A stretch of DNA of 57,736 bases from an uncultured Clostridia bacterium (GCA_948676835.1 CAPOZU010000014.1:1-57736), one strand, 5' to 3'; counted from the stretch's first letter, positions 45,179 to 55,002 are shown. Notes: generated from the letters alone by a model not told the origin. A program made the numbers and translations.

Positions 45179-46165
45179 TTACTCTTCTTTTAGATCTCTA
45201 GTCATTAAGTTATCTACAGCTTCTTTTGCATCTAATCCATTGTACAATACATTATATACTGCATTTACTATAGGCATTTCTATATTATATTTCTTAGATA
45301 AGCTATAAGCTACATCTATATTATCTATACTTTCAATTGTCATTCCTATTTGTTTTTTTGCTTCATCAATTGAATATCCTTTTCCAATAAGTTCACCTGC
45401 TCTTCTATTTCTACTATGTTCACTTCCACAAGTTACTATTAAATCTCCTAAACCTGTTAAACCATAAAATGTTTTTTCTTCTCCTCCCATAGCAGTTCCA
45501 AGTCTAGCGATTTCTACTAGTCCTCTTGTAAGTAAAGCTGCAAATGTATTGTCTCCTAATTCTAATCCAACAGCCGCACCTGCACAAAATGCAATTATAT
45601 TTTTTAATGCAGCACCAAGTTCTGCTCCTCTTACATCTTTAGATGTATAAATTCTCATAGTATTAGATTTAAAAGCATCTATAATTGATTCTTTTAATTC
45701 TTCATCTTTTGAAGCAATTACTAAAGCAGTAGGAATATTTAAAGAAACTTCTTCTGCATGGCTAGGCCCTGATAATATTCCATAATGTACATTTGGTAAT
45801 TCCTCTTCAATAACTTGATCTAATGTTAAATTACTTTCAGCTTCAAAACCTTTTGAACACATGATGAACAATTGATCTTTAGTTACTAAATGTTTATATT
45901 GTTTTATTGTACTCCTAACAAATTTTGAAGGTGTAACATGTAATATTATTTCTGCTCCCTCTAATACTTCTTTAAAATCACTTGAGCAAACTATTCCTTC
46001 TGGAATAATAGCCTTTGGTAAAAAAACGCATTTTCTCTCTTCATTAATTATTCTTTTTTCTTCTTCATTGAATGACCAAATTTTTACTTCATTTCCGTTT
46101 TGAGCTAGATATATACCTAATGCAGATCCCCAGCTTCCACTTCCTATTATTGCAATTTTTTTCAT
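45179..46165 (-). CDS. gpsA: Glycerol-3-phosphate dehydrogenase (NAD(P)+)
   Basis: 328 residues. Makes sn-glycerol-3-phosphate for phospholipids. N-terminal GSGSWGSALG dinucleotide loop, HVTPSKFVR, catalytic-region GAELGAALKNIIAF and the GLGDLIVTC stretch. Overlaps plsY by 4 nt (ATGA), so the two are translationally coupled and work in one pathway (G3P supply and first acylation). Confidence 0.96.
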   Translation of the reverse strand: MKKIAIIGSGSWGSALGIYLAQNGNEVKIWSFNEEEKRIINEERKCVFLPKAIIPEGIVCSSDFKEVLEGAEIILHVTPSKFVRSTIKQYKHLVTKDQLFIMCSKGFEAESNLTLDQVIEEELPNVHYGILSGPSHAEEVSLNIPTALVIASKDEELKESIIDAFKSNTMRIYTSKDVRGAELGAALKNIIAFCAGAAVGLELGDNTFAALLTRGLVEIARLGTAMGGEEKTFYGLTGLGDLIVTCGSEHSRNRRAGELIGKGYSIDEAKKQIGMTIESIDNIDVAYSLSKKYNIEMPIVNAVYNVLYNGLDAKEAVDNLMTRDLKEE

Positions 46166-46812
46166 TTAATATTCTCCTTTTCTTTTTTGCTAAAGCTTAA
46201 TTTATTCTCAGTTCCTGCAATTATCCTTTTTAAATTACTTCTATGATTAAAAATAACAAATGCTGCAAGTAATATTCCAAATATTATAAAACTAGCTTCA
46301 TATTCAACTATATAAGATTCTCTTATAAATAGTGTTAGTACTGCAAATAACACTGCTGCTGAAATTGATCCTAAAGATACCATTCTTGTAATTGCCATTA
46401 ATATTAGTGCAAATACTAAACAAATTAGTCCAATTTTCCAATTTATTATAAGAATAAGTCCTAAGCTTGTTGCAACACCTTTTCCACCTCTAAATTCAAA
46501 AAATATTGGAAAAGTATGACCTAAAACAACTGCTAATGCAGCAATTTCCACTAAAATTGCTGGACTACAATCTTTTGCCATTTTGCTTATTAATAAACTA
46601 ATTAATACAGCAACAACTCCTTTTAAAATATCACAAACTAATGTAAGTGCAGCTGCTTTTTTTCCTACTGTTCTTAAAACATTTGTTGATCCAGCATTTC
46701 CACTACCTTTTTCTCTTACATCGAATCCTGCCATTTTTCTGCTGATTAAAACAGAAAAGTTAATACTTCCTATTGCATATGCAATAATAGCCATTATTAT
46801 GTATACTATCAT
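46162..46812 (-). CDS. plsY: Acyl-phosphate:glycerol-3-phosphate acyltransferase PlsY
   Basis: 216 residues. Membrane enzyme making lysophosphatidate from acyl-phosphate. Motifs GSGNAGSTNVLRT, GHTFPIFFEFRGGKGVATSLG and NHRSNLKRIIAGTENKLS, plus about five membrane helices. Downstream neighbour gpsA supplies its substrate. Confidence 0.94.
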   Translation of the reverse strand: MIVYIIMAIIAYAIGSINFSVLISRKMAGFDVREKGSGNAGSTNVLRTVGKKAAALTLVCDILKGVVAVLISLLISKMAKDCSPAILVEIAALAVVLGHTFPIFFEFRGGKGVATSLGLILIINWKIGLICLVFALILMAITRMVSLGSISAAVLFAVLTLFIRESYIVEYEASFIIFGILLAAFVIFNHRSNLKRIIAGTENKLSFSKKEKENIK

Positions 46813-46871
46813 AATATTTCCTCCCTCCGTACACTATATTATATAAATATATAATAGTCAATCTATAAAAT

Positions 46872-48200
46872 TTAATTATCTTTTTCGCCTTTTTCTCTAA
46901 TTATTAATCTAACAGGTGTTCCTTCAAATCCAAAATTATTTCTGAAACAATTAATTAAATATCTTTGATAAGAAAAATGGAATAATGATTTATTATTACA
47001 GAAAATAACAAATGTTGGTGGTTTAGAACATGCTTGTGTTCCATACATTATTTTTAATCTTTTTCCTTTATCAGTAGGTGGTTGAACCACTGCAATTGCT
47101 TCATTTATTACTTCATTTATTACTGAAGTTGAAATTCTCTTATCATTTTCTTCTGATACATGATTTATCATTTCAAATATTTTATTTACTCTTTGACCAG
47201 TTTTTGCTGAAATAAATAAAATTGGAGCATAGCTAGCATAAGAAAGATTGTTATAAACTTCTTTTTTAAATTTTTCTAAAGTTCCATTTTCTTTTTCAAT
47301 CTCATCCCATTTATTTACTACAATTATTATTCCTTTTCCTGCTTCATGAGCTTCGCCTAAAATTTTAGCATCTTGATCTGTTACACCTTCATTTGCATCT
47401 ATTAGAACTAAACATACATCTGCTCTTTCAATTGCTAAAAGAGTTCTCATTACACTAAATTTTTCTATAGATTCATTTACTTTAGCTTTTTTTCTAATTC
47501 CAGCTGTATCTATAAATGTATACTTACCATATTCATTTTCAAAATTAGAATCTATTGCATCTCTAGTTGTTCCTGCAATATTACTTACTATACTTCTATC
47601 TTCTCCTAATATTTTATTCAAAAGAGAAGATTTTCCTACATTTGGTTTTCCTATTATTGCAACTTTTATTCTATCATTATCTGACTCGTCATCATTTTTA
47701 GGTGGTAATTTTTCATATATTTCATCTAATAAATCACCTATACCAATTGCATTTGCAGCTGATATTGGATGAGGTTCTCCCATTCCTAAATTGTAAAATT
47801 CATAAAGTTCCGCTGGTGGCTCTCCATAATTATCTGATTTATTACAAACTAATATAATAGGTTTATGTGATTTTTTTAGCATCATTGCTATTTCTGAATC
47901 TGCTGCTGTAACTCCTTGTTTTATATCTGTCATAAAAATAATTATATCAGCTATACCTATTGCAATATTAGCTTGTTCTCTCATTTGAGAAAGTATTATA
48001 TCGTCTGATTCTGGTTCTATACCACCTGTATCTATTAATGTAAATTCTCTATCTCTCCAAGAAGTATCTGCATAAACTCTATCTCTAGTAACTCCTGGAG
48101 TATCTTCTACTATTGATATTCTTTGTCCAACTACATAATTGAAAAATCTTGATTTTCCAACATTAGGTTTTCCAATTATAGCAACTATTGGTTTTGACAT
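46872..48200 (-). CDS. der: Ribosome biogenesis GTPase Der
   Basis: 442 residues, two G domains plus KH domain. First G1 loop GKPNVGKSRFFN (usually ...GKSTLFN; Arg follows the conserved Ser), DTGGIEP, NKSD; second G1 GKPNVGKSSLLN, DTAGIRKKAKV, NKWD. C-terminal KH tail GFEGTPVRLIIREK. Acts in 50S subunit assembly. plsY and gpsA follow in the same direction. Confidence 0.95.
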   Translation of the reverse strand: MSKPIVAIIGKPNVGKSRFFNYVVGQRISIVEDTPGVTRDRVYADTSWRDREFTLIDTGGIEPESDDIILSQMREQANIAIGIADIIIFMTDIKQGVTAADSEIAMMLKKSHKPIILVCNKSDNYGEPPAELYEFYNLGMGEPHPISAANAIGIGDLLDEIYEKLPPKNDDESDNDRIKVAIIGKPNVGKSSLLNKILGEDRSIVSNIAGTTRDAIDSNFENEYGKYTFIDTAGIRKKAKVNESIEKFSVMRTLLAIERADVCLVLIDANEGVTDQDAKILGEAHEAGKGIIIVVNKWDEIEKENGTLEKFKKEVYNNLSYASYAPILFISAKTGQRVNKIFEMINHVSEENDKRISTSVINEVINEAIAVVQPPTDKGKRLKIMYGTQACSKPPTFVIFCNNKSLFHFSYQRYLINCFRNNFGFEGTPVRLIIREKGEKDN

Positions 48201-48222
48201 TTTTTATCTCCCTTCATTTATT

Positions 48223-49885
48223 TTAATGTTTTTTCCATACATAAACTATAAAAATTATACTTGAAATTATAGACACAATATATGAATAAACCATAGATTT
48301 TGTTCCAACATAATTTACTTCTAAAGAAACTTTATCCTCTGGTCCAAGTATCATTCCTAAAAATCCATTCTCTGTTTCAAATGTCTCTTTTATTATTCCA
48401 TCTGCTCTTACTTCATATCCTGGATAGTATATATATGGTAATTCGAAAATTGTATATTCTGCTTCATATGTTTTTATATCAGCAGTATAATGACTTCCAT
48501 TTTTCACTTCATTTTCAATTAATGCCTTTCCTTCTAAAACATAAATATTATCTTCTCTTGTTGCAATATAGAATCTATTTTCATATGCCTTAACTGGTAA
48601 GTATTCTGCTTTTGCTGTTCCAGCTACTGTTTCATATTCGCTACCTGAAATCCTACCAAGCTCTAAGTTTTCTATATTTTGAATATTTGCATGCGGAACC
48701 ATTCCTGATAATGCAGCTACATAAATCACTGAAATTATTGTAATAATGGCAACATCTTTACTATTAAATTTTTTTACTAATGTATATATATTCATAGCAC
48801 AAACTATACTAAAAAAGAATCCAGCTAGCATCATACATCTCCACGGAAATTGTATAATACACATTTCTTGAGGTATGAATTTCCATGGAAAATATTTTGT
48901 TGACATCCATAATGAAAATATTCCAGCAATTAAGAAAAATCCATAATTTTCTTTATATTCTGATTTTATATTTTTAAATGTCATCATAGAAAATACTAAA
49001 ATTATTATAAAGTGTATTCCAAGTTCGAACACATAAGATCCATCATTCATTGTTACAAAAAGTTGTCTAATTTTTAATCCATGCTCTGCAGTATTTTCGT
49101 TTGTAGCCATCATTCCAGGCTCATATACTTGATAATTTGTAATAAACTTAGATTCTAATAATGGTACCCAATAAAAACTTGTTACTAATAATATAAAAAC
49201 TAAATTTATAATTATACTCTTTTTTATATTTGGAGTTTTTATTTTATCAATATTTAATCCAATATATAAAAGTGAAAAAAATGCTACCAGTACAGTAGAT
49301 ATATTATGTGTTAATATTAATCCAATAGCTCCGAACTGCTAAATAATAATTTTTATCTGACGTATAAAACAAATTATATAATCCATGAAATACTAGTGGT
49401 ATAAAAATAAATGATATATATTCACCTAATGCATTTCTTATATATAAATCTGTTAAATGGTATGGGAAAGTCATATATAAAATACTTGCAAGTAGTGATA
49501 CATTACTATTTTCAATATATGAATTCATAAACTTGTACATAAATACACCAGATAGAATTAACGCTACTAAAACAAATAATTTATATGAAATTAAAAAATT
49601 ATTACATATTAAATTTATCAGAATAATGGAATATGTTGAAAGTGGACCATAAAATAAGTTCCATGAATATCCGAAATTATTAGCAAATGATGATATTACA
49701 TTTGGAAATATACCATTTTGCTTTATACTAGATAATGTTCCAAAAGCTCTTGCTATATGTTGTATTCCATCATCGCTATAAATATCTGTATTAGAATTTA
49801 ATAATGGTATGCATAATATACATCCAACGATTATTAATATTAAATAGTCTATAATCTTTCTATTTTTTAAAATTTTTTCTTTCAA
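48223..49885 (-). pseudogene. Frameshifted GT-C-like/YfhO-like membrane protein gene
   Basis: About 550 codons in two frames. The N-terminal frame (49885 to about 49340) reads DIYSDDGIQHIARAFG... and NYYLAV, a GT-C-type start with an acid/His loop (PTPS-related/YfhO-like). It then runs into a stop. The other frame is open from about 49335 and reads GAIGLILTHNIS through many helices to the C-terminal domain at 48223. Removing one C in 49332-49336 restores NYYLAVGAIGL. Glycan-related membrane function is inferred. Either a recent inactivation or an assembly error. Confidence 0.7.
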
Positions 49886-49909
49886 TTTAACTCCCTCTTT
49901 TACAATAAT

Positions 49910-50404
49910 TTAGTATTGTAATTGACCGTTTAAAAGTTCATCATTTTTTATCCAATCATTAACATCAAAAATTCGATATTCTGTTTTATTAACTCTTACA
50001 TAAACTTTTTCAATTCCTGCATTTATAATTAGCTTTCTACACATCAAGCAAGGAGCTGCTCCTTCTTCATAATCATGGTTTTCTGTTCTATATCCAACTA
50101 AGTATAATGTTGCTCCAATCATTTCTTCCCTTGAAGCACTAATAATTGCATTTTGCTCACTATGTACAGATCTGCAAGCGTCATATCCACTATGCCTTTG
50201 ATCTGGAAGTAGTTTCTTTTTGGTACAATATCCTAAATCACAACAATTTATTCTTCCTCTGGGAGCTCCGCAATAACCTGTTGCAATTATTTGATCATGA
50301 TTTACTATTACTGAACCATATTTTTTTCTTAAACATGTAGCTCTTGATGCCACTGTTTCTGCTATATCTAAATAGTAATTTTGTTTATCTATTCTATCAT
50401 TCAT
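49910..50404 (-). CDS. dCMP-deaminase-family protein
   Basis: 164 residues from the ATG at 50404, which follows AGGAGAG; a 33-codon extension would begin upstream of the predicted promoter and is rejected. Zinc site: H-x-E (His81-Ser-Glu83, CRSVHSEQNA) and Pro-Cys-x2-Cys (Cys119, Cys122). An extra Cys-rich stretch (NCCDLGYC) sits before the first motif, typical of dCMP deaminase zinc loops. Could supply dUMP for dTMP synthesis. Own promoter; codons less AT-biased than neighbours. Confidence 0.85.
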   Translation of the reverse strand: MNDRIDKQNYYLDIAETVASRATCLRKKYGSVIVNHDQIIATGYCGAPRGRINCCDLGYCTKKKLLPDQRHSGYDACRSVHSEQNAIISASREEMIGATLYLVGYRTENHDYEEGAAPCLMCRKLIINAGIEKVYVRVNKTEYRIFDVNDWIKNDELLNGQLQY

Positions 50405-50426
50405 AATATCTCTCCTATTGAGAGGA

Positions 50427-50455
50427 ATTATATCATTTAAAGTGTTTATTATCAA
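50427..50455 (-). promoter_or_regulatory. Promoter of the dCMP deaminase gene
   Basis: TTGATA (50450-50455), 17-nt spacer, TATAAT (50427-50432), minus strand. The leader then holds CTCTC/GAGAG, which can pair over the AGGAGAG ribosome site. Confidence 0.75.
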
Positions 50456-50467
50456 GAACATCACAGC

Positions 50468-50504
50468 AAAAAAGTGATGTTTAAACAAATATTTTAACAT
50501 CACC
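50468..50504 (-). terminator. Terminator of the surface-protein gene
   Basis: GTGATGTT/AACATCAC arms (50474-50481, 50496-50503) followed on the minus strand by TTTTTT. Just past the stop at 50516. Confidence 0.85.
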
Positions 50505-50515
50505 TTTTTATTATA

Positions 50516-53500
50516 TTAATTTTTTCCTTTATTTTCAAAAATAAACTTTCCACTAGTAATCATAATAGTTAGTCCTATAACTATAAAATATATACTTTTT
50601 CCTCCACCAGTTACAGGTAATTGCAATTCTATATTTTTTTCACAAAGACCTAAATCTTGATTTATAATTTTTTCTTTATAATCATCTAACATATCTTCTG
50701 ATAATTCATCTGTTATATGTAATTTTATATTCTGTTGTTCTAAAGAGTATTTTATAGCAAAATCATATTCTTCAAGATTATCAGTTTTTACTCCGTCATT
50801 TGTGTTTGCATCATTAATACCATTGACTTGATATTTTGTTATTGCATAATTAGCATTATTTGTATTGAATGCTACAATATACTCTCCTGCTGGTAATTTG
50901 TCAAATTCGTACATTCCATCCTGAGTTGTAGTAATTGGTTCTATTTTATTACCTTGTAAGTCACTATCACATACGCTATAAGTACTATTTTTTTGATCAT
51001 ATTTTAATAATGTTGCCACAACACCTTCTATTGGTTTTTCATTTTCTTCTCTTATTCCATTACCATTTTCATCATTCCAAACCATACCAGAAATAGCTCT
51101 AGATATTACTGCTGTAGACACGACATTAGATTCATCATATTCATTAGCTTTATTATTTGCTATTATACTAAATGCCTTATTAAAATATCTATCTCCTGAA
51201 ATATCCTGACTTTGACCTCCATTATCAATTTTCATATAACAATCTAACCTTAACTTTGATGACTTTTTAAAATTCTCAGCTACAATATATATACATGTTA
51301 TTTCTTGATTTTCATTTGTTAAAAAAGTATTATTATTATCAAGTGTTCCCAAATATTCAAAGATCTTATTATAATTAGCTGAATTATTATTTTGAATAAT
51401 AATTTCATTATTATCTTCAGATAAATATCCATTTTCAAGCATTTCTTCTATTTTTCTTCCTGTTTGATCATCTAACCCATATGTACTAATTAATCTTTGC
51501 AGGAATTTACCTTCAGTCGTACTGTAATATATTTTTAAAGTAGCACTAGAATCAATACTTGAATGATTTGAAACTAATTTTTCAAGATACATTTTTCCTT
51601 TGGCAACAGTTCCATGAATTCCTCTATTAAATGGAAATATGTCATATCCATATGATTTATTAATATCATTTTTACCTATATTTTCATATTTTAAAGTATA
51701 AATAATATTTTCACTATAATCTACTAATTTTTTATTTACTTCCTTTTTTAAACTAGTCGCTTGATTTAATAAAGCACTACAAAAAGATATTCTTAAATTT
51801 GAAGCACCAGTACCTCTTTCCATATAATATACTTTTAATGAATGAACACCAGCAGATAAGGAAATGGATTTTTCTATTTTTTCTTCATTTATAAAACATT
51901 CTCCTGTATTAAAATTAATAGTTCCTGAACATGGATCATGGATTCCTCCGATATCAAGTACTAGTTCATCATCAATAAAAACCCATGTATCATCATCACC
52001 TGAGAATGTAAAAATAATATCTTCTCCATTATATATATTTTGGTTTGTACCTGTATCGGCCTCCAAATTAAAGGTAATTTCAGTTTTCATTCCAAACCAA
52101 TAATTTACATCATTAGTTCCATAATTAGGAGATTCTCCATTTAAAGGTAAAAAACATTTTGAAAAAGAATCAATATTTTGTGGTGAATCGTATACTGTAA
52201 ATCTCTGATTTTCTTTATTGTATGAAGCCATATGTTTTGCAGAATCATATTCATAATATCCTTCATCATTTAAATAGAATAATCCGTCTGCTTTTCCAAG
52301 ATAGTGGACTCCTGGGGTATTTCCACTTTCGTCAAATAATTGGTTTAATAATGTATCATGTTTTTCTAAAATTCCTTGATATGGCTCTCCTTCTGTTCCT
52401 GTCCAATTACTAACAATTCCCTCTGTTAAAGTTCCATGTGGTTTTGATAATGTACCATTCAATCTACTATTTCCATTTACAAAAACAAAACCATTTTGAA
52501 TATCTTTCATTATCCAAGCTGGATTGTTGTAGTCACAACTCGAAATATTAAATAATTCATTATAATCGAATATACTTATATTTACAAATCCTTCTGTATC
52601 AGCACTTTCAATTTTTCCTTCTTGCAGTGTACCATTATTGTAATTATTGGAAATCCAATCTGCATAAAATATTGCATTTTCAGTTGTAGTAACTTCTTTT
52701 CCTAAGTATGAGCTATCATAATATCTATTATTAGTAATATCATACCATCCAGCAAGTTTAAATTTATTACTTGAAAATTCTTCACTAGTTGGAAGTTCTA
52801 CTTTTAACGTTGACAAATCAAATGGCATATTTAAAAAATTTTCATTAGAATAAATTCCACCATTGGTCCCATCAAAGCTAACTACTGACTGAAGAACATA
52901 ACCTGGCAAGTAATAAATATTACATTCTTTAGAAGCATCTAATACAATTTTAGCACATGGTTCACCATTAATTTCTTCTAATGTACATGTTTTTTTACCT
53001 GATGAATTAACTTCATAAAAATAATACAAAATACTGTAATCGCCTGTTCCAAAAATATTCATTCCCATATAATACAGTGAAATATAGTATACATTCTCAT
53101 CTGTACTATCAGCATATACCACATGTTCAGTTCCAGCTATTGAATCCATCCAATCATTTGAGTAATTTCCATCATAAAAATGTATTTTTATGGTTTGAAC
53201 ATTATCTGAACCTGCAACTAACTTTATATCATCATTATCTTTGGTATTATCTATCTCTTCTAAAATTTCAGTTTGAGTTTCTTCTTCAATTTCTTGTGAA
53301 GAAACATTCTCATTAGTTATATTATTTACATCTTCTGAAGTTTCATTTTGAGTTTCTTCTGAAGATATTTCTTCAGAAATTTCATTATCTGTATTTTCTA
53401 AAGTTTCAGTTTTGCCTTCTTCTTTAACATCTTGTGAAGAAAATTCTTCATTAGTTTCGTTATTTGTGCTTTCTAAAATTTCATTTTCACCTTCTTCTTC

Positions 53501-53671
53501 AATTCCTTGCGAAGAAGCATATTCATTAGTACTACTAAAAAAAATCTCTTCAGCTTTTCTTTCAATTAATAAGAAAATCTCTAAAGAGATGGCAATAACA
53601 AAAATCAAAATTATTAATAATACTAATTTCCAAAGATATATACCAACTTTATCTTTTTTACTTTTTCTCAA
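50516..53671 (-). CDS. Sortase-anchored surface protein with fibro-slime and SdrD-B domains
   Basis: 1051 residues. N-terminal signal/anchor helix (about 12-32), then an acidic region with degenerate repeats of about 30-35 residues (SSQ-EIEEE-TEILE type, about 45-145). Central fibro-slime/PA14-like domain including FTFSGDDDTWVFIDDELVLD and IGGIHDPCSG. Then SGMVWNDENGNGIREENEKP, an SdrD B-type calcium-binding repeat. Ends LPVTGGGKS (about residue 1018), hydrophobic helix and FENKGKN tail: a sortase signal. Start is a TTG with AGAGGAAAA. A wall-anchored adhesin or matrix-binding role is expected. Its leader hosts the inverted-repeat pair described separately. Confidence 0.88.
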   Translation of the reverse strand: MRKSKKDKVGIYLWKLVLLIILIFVIAISLEIFLLIERKAEEIFFSSTNEYASSQGIEEEGENEILESTNNETNEEFSSQDVKEEGKTETLENTDNEISEEISSEETQNETSEDVNNITNENVSSQEIEEETQTEILEEIDNTKDNDDIKLVAGSDNVQTIKIHFYDGNYSNDWMDSIAGTEHVVYADSTDENVYYISLYYMGMNIFGTGDYSILYYFYEVNSSGKKTCTLEEINGEPCAKIVLDASKECNIYYLPGYVLQSVVSFDGTNGGIYSNENFLNMPFDLSTLKVELPTSEEFSSNKFKLAGWYDITNNRYYDSSYLGKEVTTTENAIFYADWISNNYNNGTLQEGKIESADTEGFVNISIFDYNELFNISSCDYNNPAWIMKDIQNGFVFVNGNSRLNGTLSKPHGTLTEGIVSNWTGTEGEPYQGILEKHDTLLNQLFDESGNTPGVHYLGKADGLFYLNDEGYYEYDSAKHMASYNKENQRFTVYDSPQNIDSFSKCFLPLNGESPNYGTNDVNYWFGMKTEITFNLEADTGTNQNIYNGEDIIFTFSGDDDTWVFIDDELVLDIGGIHDPCSGTINFNTGECFINEEKIEKSISLSAGVHSLKVYYMERGTGASNLRISFCSALLNQATSLKKEVNKKLVDYSENIIYTLKYENIGKNDINKSYGYDIFPFNRGIHGTVAKGKMYLEKLVSNHSSIDSSATLKIYYSTTEGKFLQRLISTYGLDDQTGRKIEEMLENGYLSEDNNEIIIQNNNSANYNKIFEYLGTLDNNNTFLTNENQEITCIYIVAENFKKSSKLRLDCYMKIDNGGQSQDISGDRYFNKAFSIIANNKANEYDESNVVSTAVISRAISGMVWNDENGNGIREENEKPIEGVVATLLKYDQKNSTYSVCDSDLQGNKIEPITTTQDGMYEFDKLPAGEYIVAFNTNNANYAITKYQVNGINDANTNDGVKTDNLEEYDFAIKYSLEQQNIKLHITDELSEDMLDDYKEKIINQDLGLCEKNIELQLPVTGGGKSIYFIVIGLTIMITSGKFIFENKGKN

Positions 53672-53685
53672 TTAATTTTCCTCTT

Positions 53686-53870
53686 CTATTATTAAGTATA
53701 CAACTTAATAATAGTGAGCACAAGCCACAAAACACTTGCTAGAAGTGTATTCTGTCGATTTTAATAAATGTAATTTTCAAAATAACTGAAAATTTGCAAT
53801 TCATTGTTATTATGATAAAATAAATGCAATAAATAAAAAATATACTATTAAGTTGTATATTTAATAATAG
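53686..53870. repeat. Inverted-repeat pair upstream of the surface-protein gene
   Basis: Copy A is 53686-53714 and copy B is 53845-53870. Read in reverse complement, A matches B except for a 3-nt TTA gap and one base. Each copy is also itself nearly palindromic around TATACAA (A) or TTGTATA (B). They enclose about 130 bp of A/T-rich DNA. On the plus strand inside, TTGCAA, 16 nt, TAAAAT forms a promoter-like pair pointing away from the surface-protein gene. See the finding for the invertible-promoter idea. Confidence 0.55.
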
Positions 53871-53966
53871 CTATTTTGAATTGCATTCTGTATTGCATTA
53901 TTTATAAGCTATTTAGCATTTTGTTTTTTTATATTTCTTTTATATTTCTTTTTTGTTACAAAACAA

Positions 53967-53999
53967 AATTACTCCCCTAAGTATGTTAGGGGAGTAATT
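53967..53999 (-). terminator. Second terminator after rpmF
   Basis: AATTACTCCCCTAA/TTAGGGGAGTAATT perfect stem with a 5-nt loop, followed on the minus strand by TTTTGTTTTG. Confidence 0.8.
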
Positions 54000-54005
54000 A
54001 AAGTT

Positions 54006-54032
54006 AAAAAAACATATTTTCATATGTTTTTT
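54006..54032 (-). terminator. First terminator after rpmF
   Basis: AAAAAACATAT/ATATGTTTTTT stem with a short loop just past the rpmF stop; T-run on the minus strand. A second hairpin follows 7 nt further on. Confidence 0.75.
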
Positions 54033-54049
54033 TGATTTTCTCTTTTTAA

Positions 54050-54232
54050 TTATTCAGCTTTTTTTGCAATAACTTCTTTTCCATCATAGTAACCACAGTT
54101 TGAACAAACAGTATGTGGTCTAACTGGTTGATGACAATGTGAACATGTTGATAAATTTGTTTCTTCTATTTTCCATGTAGCTCTTTTTGATCCAGTTCTA
54201 GCTTTTGACCATCTTCTTTTTGGTTGTGCCAT
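54050..54232 (-). CDS. rpmF: 50S ribosomal protein L32
   Basis: 60 residues. N-terminal MAQPKRRWSKARTGSKRATW, zinc-ribbon Cys30, Cys33, Cys43, Cys46 and tail GYYDGKEVIAKK, the L32 signature (zinc-binding C+ form). Own promoter and two terminators. Confidence 0.97.
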   Translation of the reverse strand: MAQPKRRWSKARTGSKRATWKIEETNLSTCSHCHQPVRPHTVCSNCGYYDGKEVIAKKAE

Positions 54233-54298
54233 TTCAATTCCCTCCTTTAGTGACTTTTATATATGTCAAAATAAATTTTATTTCAAAGTTACTAAAAT

Positions 54299-54327
54299 AG
54301 TATACAACCAATTGATAACTTTGTCAA
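54299..54327 (-). promoter_or_regulatory. Promoter of rpmF
   Basis: TTGACA (54322-54327), 17-nt spacer, TATACT (54299-54304), minus strand. Confidence 0.85.
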
Positions 54328-54333
54328 GCATTT

Positions 54334-54873
54334 CTACTTAAATTCTGTGTCGAATTTACTTCCTCTTTCAGCTACTATTTGATTTTCTATATTTTGATTT
54401 TCTAGTTTTAAGTATTCTATTTGAGCTTTAGTATCTCCAAAAATTTCAAAATGTTTTGCTTTATGGATAATAGGTAAATAATTTTTACTATTAGAAATTT
54501 TTGTAAGAGCCATTTTATAAATTTCTTCTTCTACATCACTATTACATCCTAATTTTATTTCATTGTACAAATTACTCATCTCTGTTGTAAAATTTCCTGC
54601 CAAATCTGCAATTGCACAAGCATATAAATCTGACATTAGTTCTTTTGAATCACATTTATCTTTTTCTTCAATTTTTGCTGTTTGAAGCAACTCTATTTTT
54701 AATTTTAAATTTCTTAATCTTTCAATTTGTAAATCATTCTTTTTATTAAAATATCCAAAAAAAGTAAGCCCTTCCTTTGAAATTTCATCACGCTCTCTAA
54801 AATATTTTTGTATTTTAGCATTTTTTATTGCATTTTGAACATTAAAATATAGATTTTTTCTTTCTTTTCCCAT
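54334..54873 (-). CDS. Hypothetical helical protein
   Basis: 179 residues, largely helical, Lys/Glu-rich, no signal or membrane helix. Features: N-terminal RKNLYFNVQNAIKNAKIQKY, a Cys-containing middle (KCDSKELMSDLYACAIADLA) and a Gln-rich C-terminus. The DUF177/YceD gene often beside rpmF is not what this is. It lies just upstream of the rpmF promoter and downstream of the adenosine deaminase gene terminator. Function unknown. Confidence 0.65.
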   Translation of the reverse strand: MGKERKNLYFNVQNAIKNAKIQKYFRERDEISKEGLTFFGYFNKKNDLQIERLRNLKLKIELLQTAKIEEKDKCDSKELMSDLYACAIADLAGNFTTEMSNLYNEIKLGCNSDVEEEIYKMALTKISNSKNYLPIIHKAKHFEIFGDTKAQIEYLKLENQNIENQIVAERGSKFDTEFK

Positions 54874-54962
54874 TTTTCAATTGTACCTCAAATAATCTCA
54901 AGTATTATGTATTATATTTTATCAATATGTTATTAATAATTCAATATTTGTTATACAAATGT

Positions 54963-55000
54963 AAAAAAATACTATATTGTAAATACAATATAGTATTTTT
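54963..55000 (-). terminator. Terminator of the adenosine deaminase fusion gene
   Basis: TACTATATTGTA/TACAATATAGTA stem with A/T extensions, followed on the minus strand by TTTTTTT. Confidence 0.85.
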
Positions 55001-55002
55001 AT

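Larger units (their letters stand above)
53672..54049 (-). other. 378-bp intergenic region without a gene
   Basis: No convincing open frame. It holds the two inverted repeats, the promoter-like motifs between them, an A/T-rich stretch (53871-53960) and the two terminators below. Confidence 0.7.

Noticed and set aside
46872..48200. Der inactivation because of Arg after the P-loop Ser
   Set aside because: The G-x4-G-K-S core is intact; only the next residue differs, which need not matter.
53715..53844. Cyclic di-GMP riboswitch before the surface protein
   Set aside because: GEMM core sequences are absent; only A/T-rich DNA and the inverted repeats are present.
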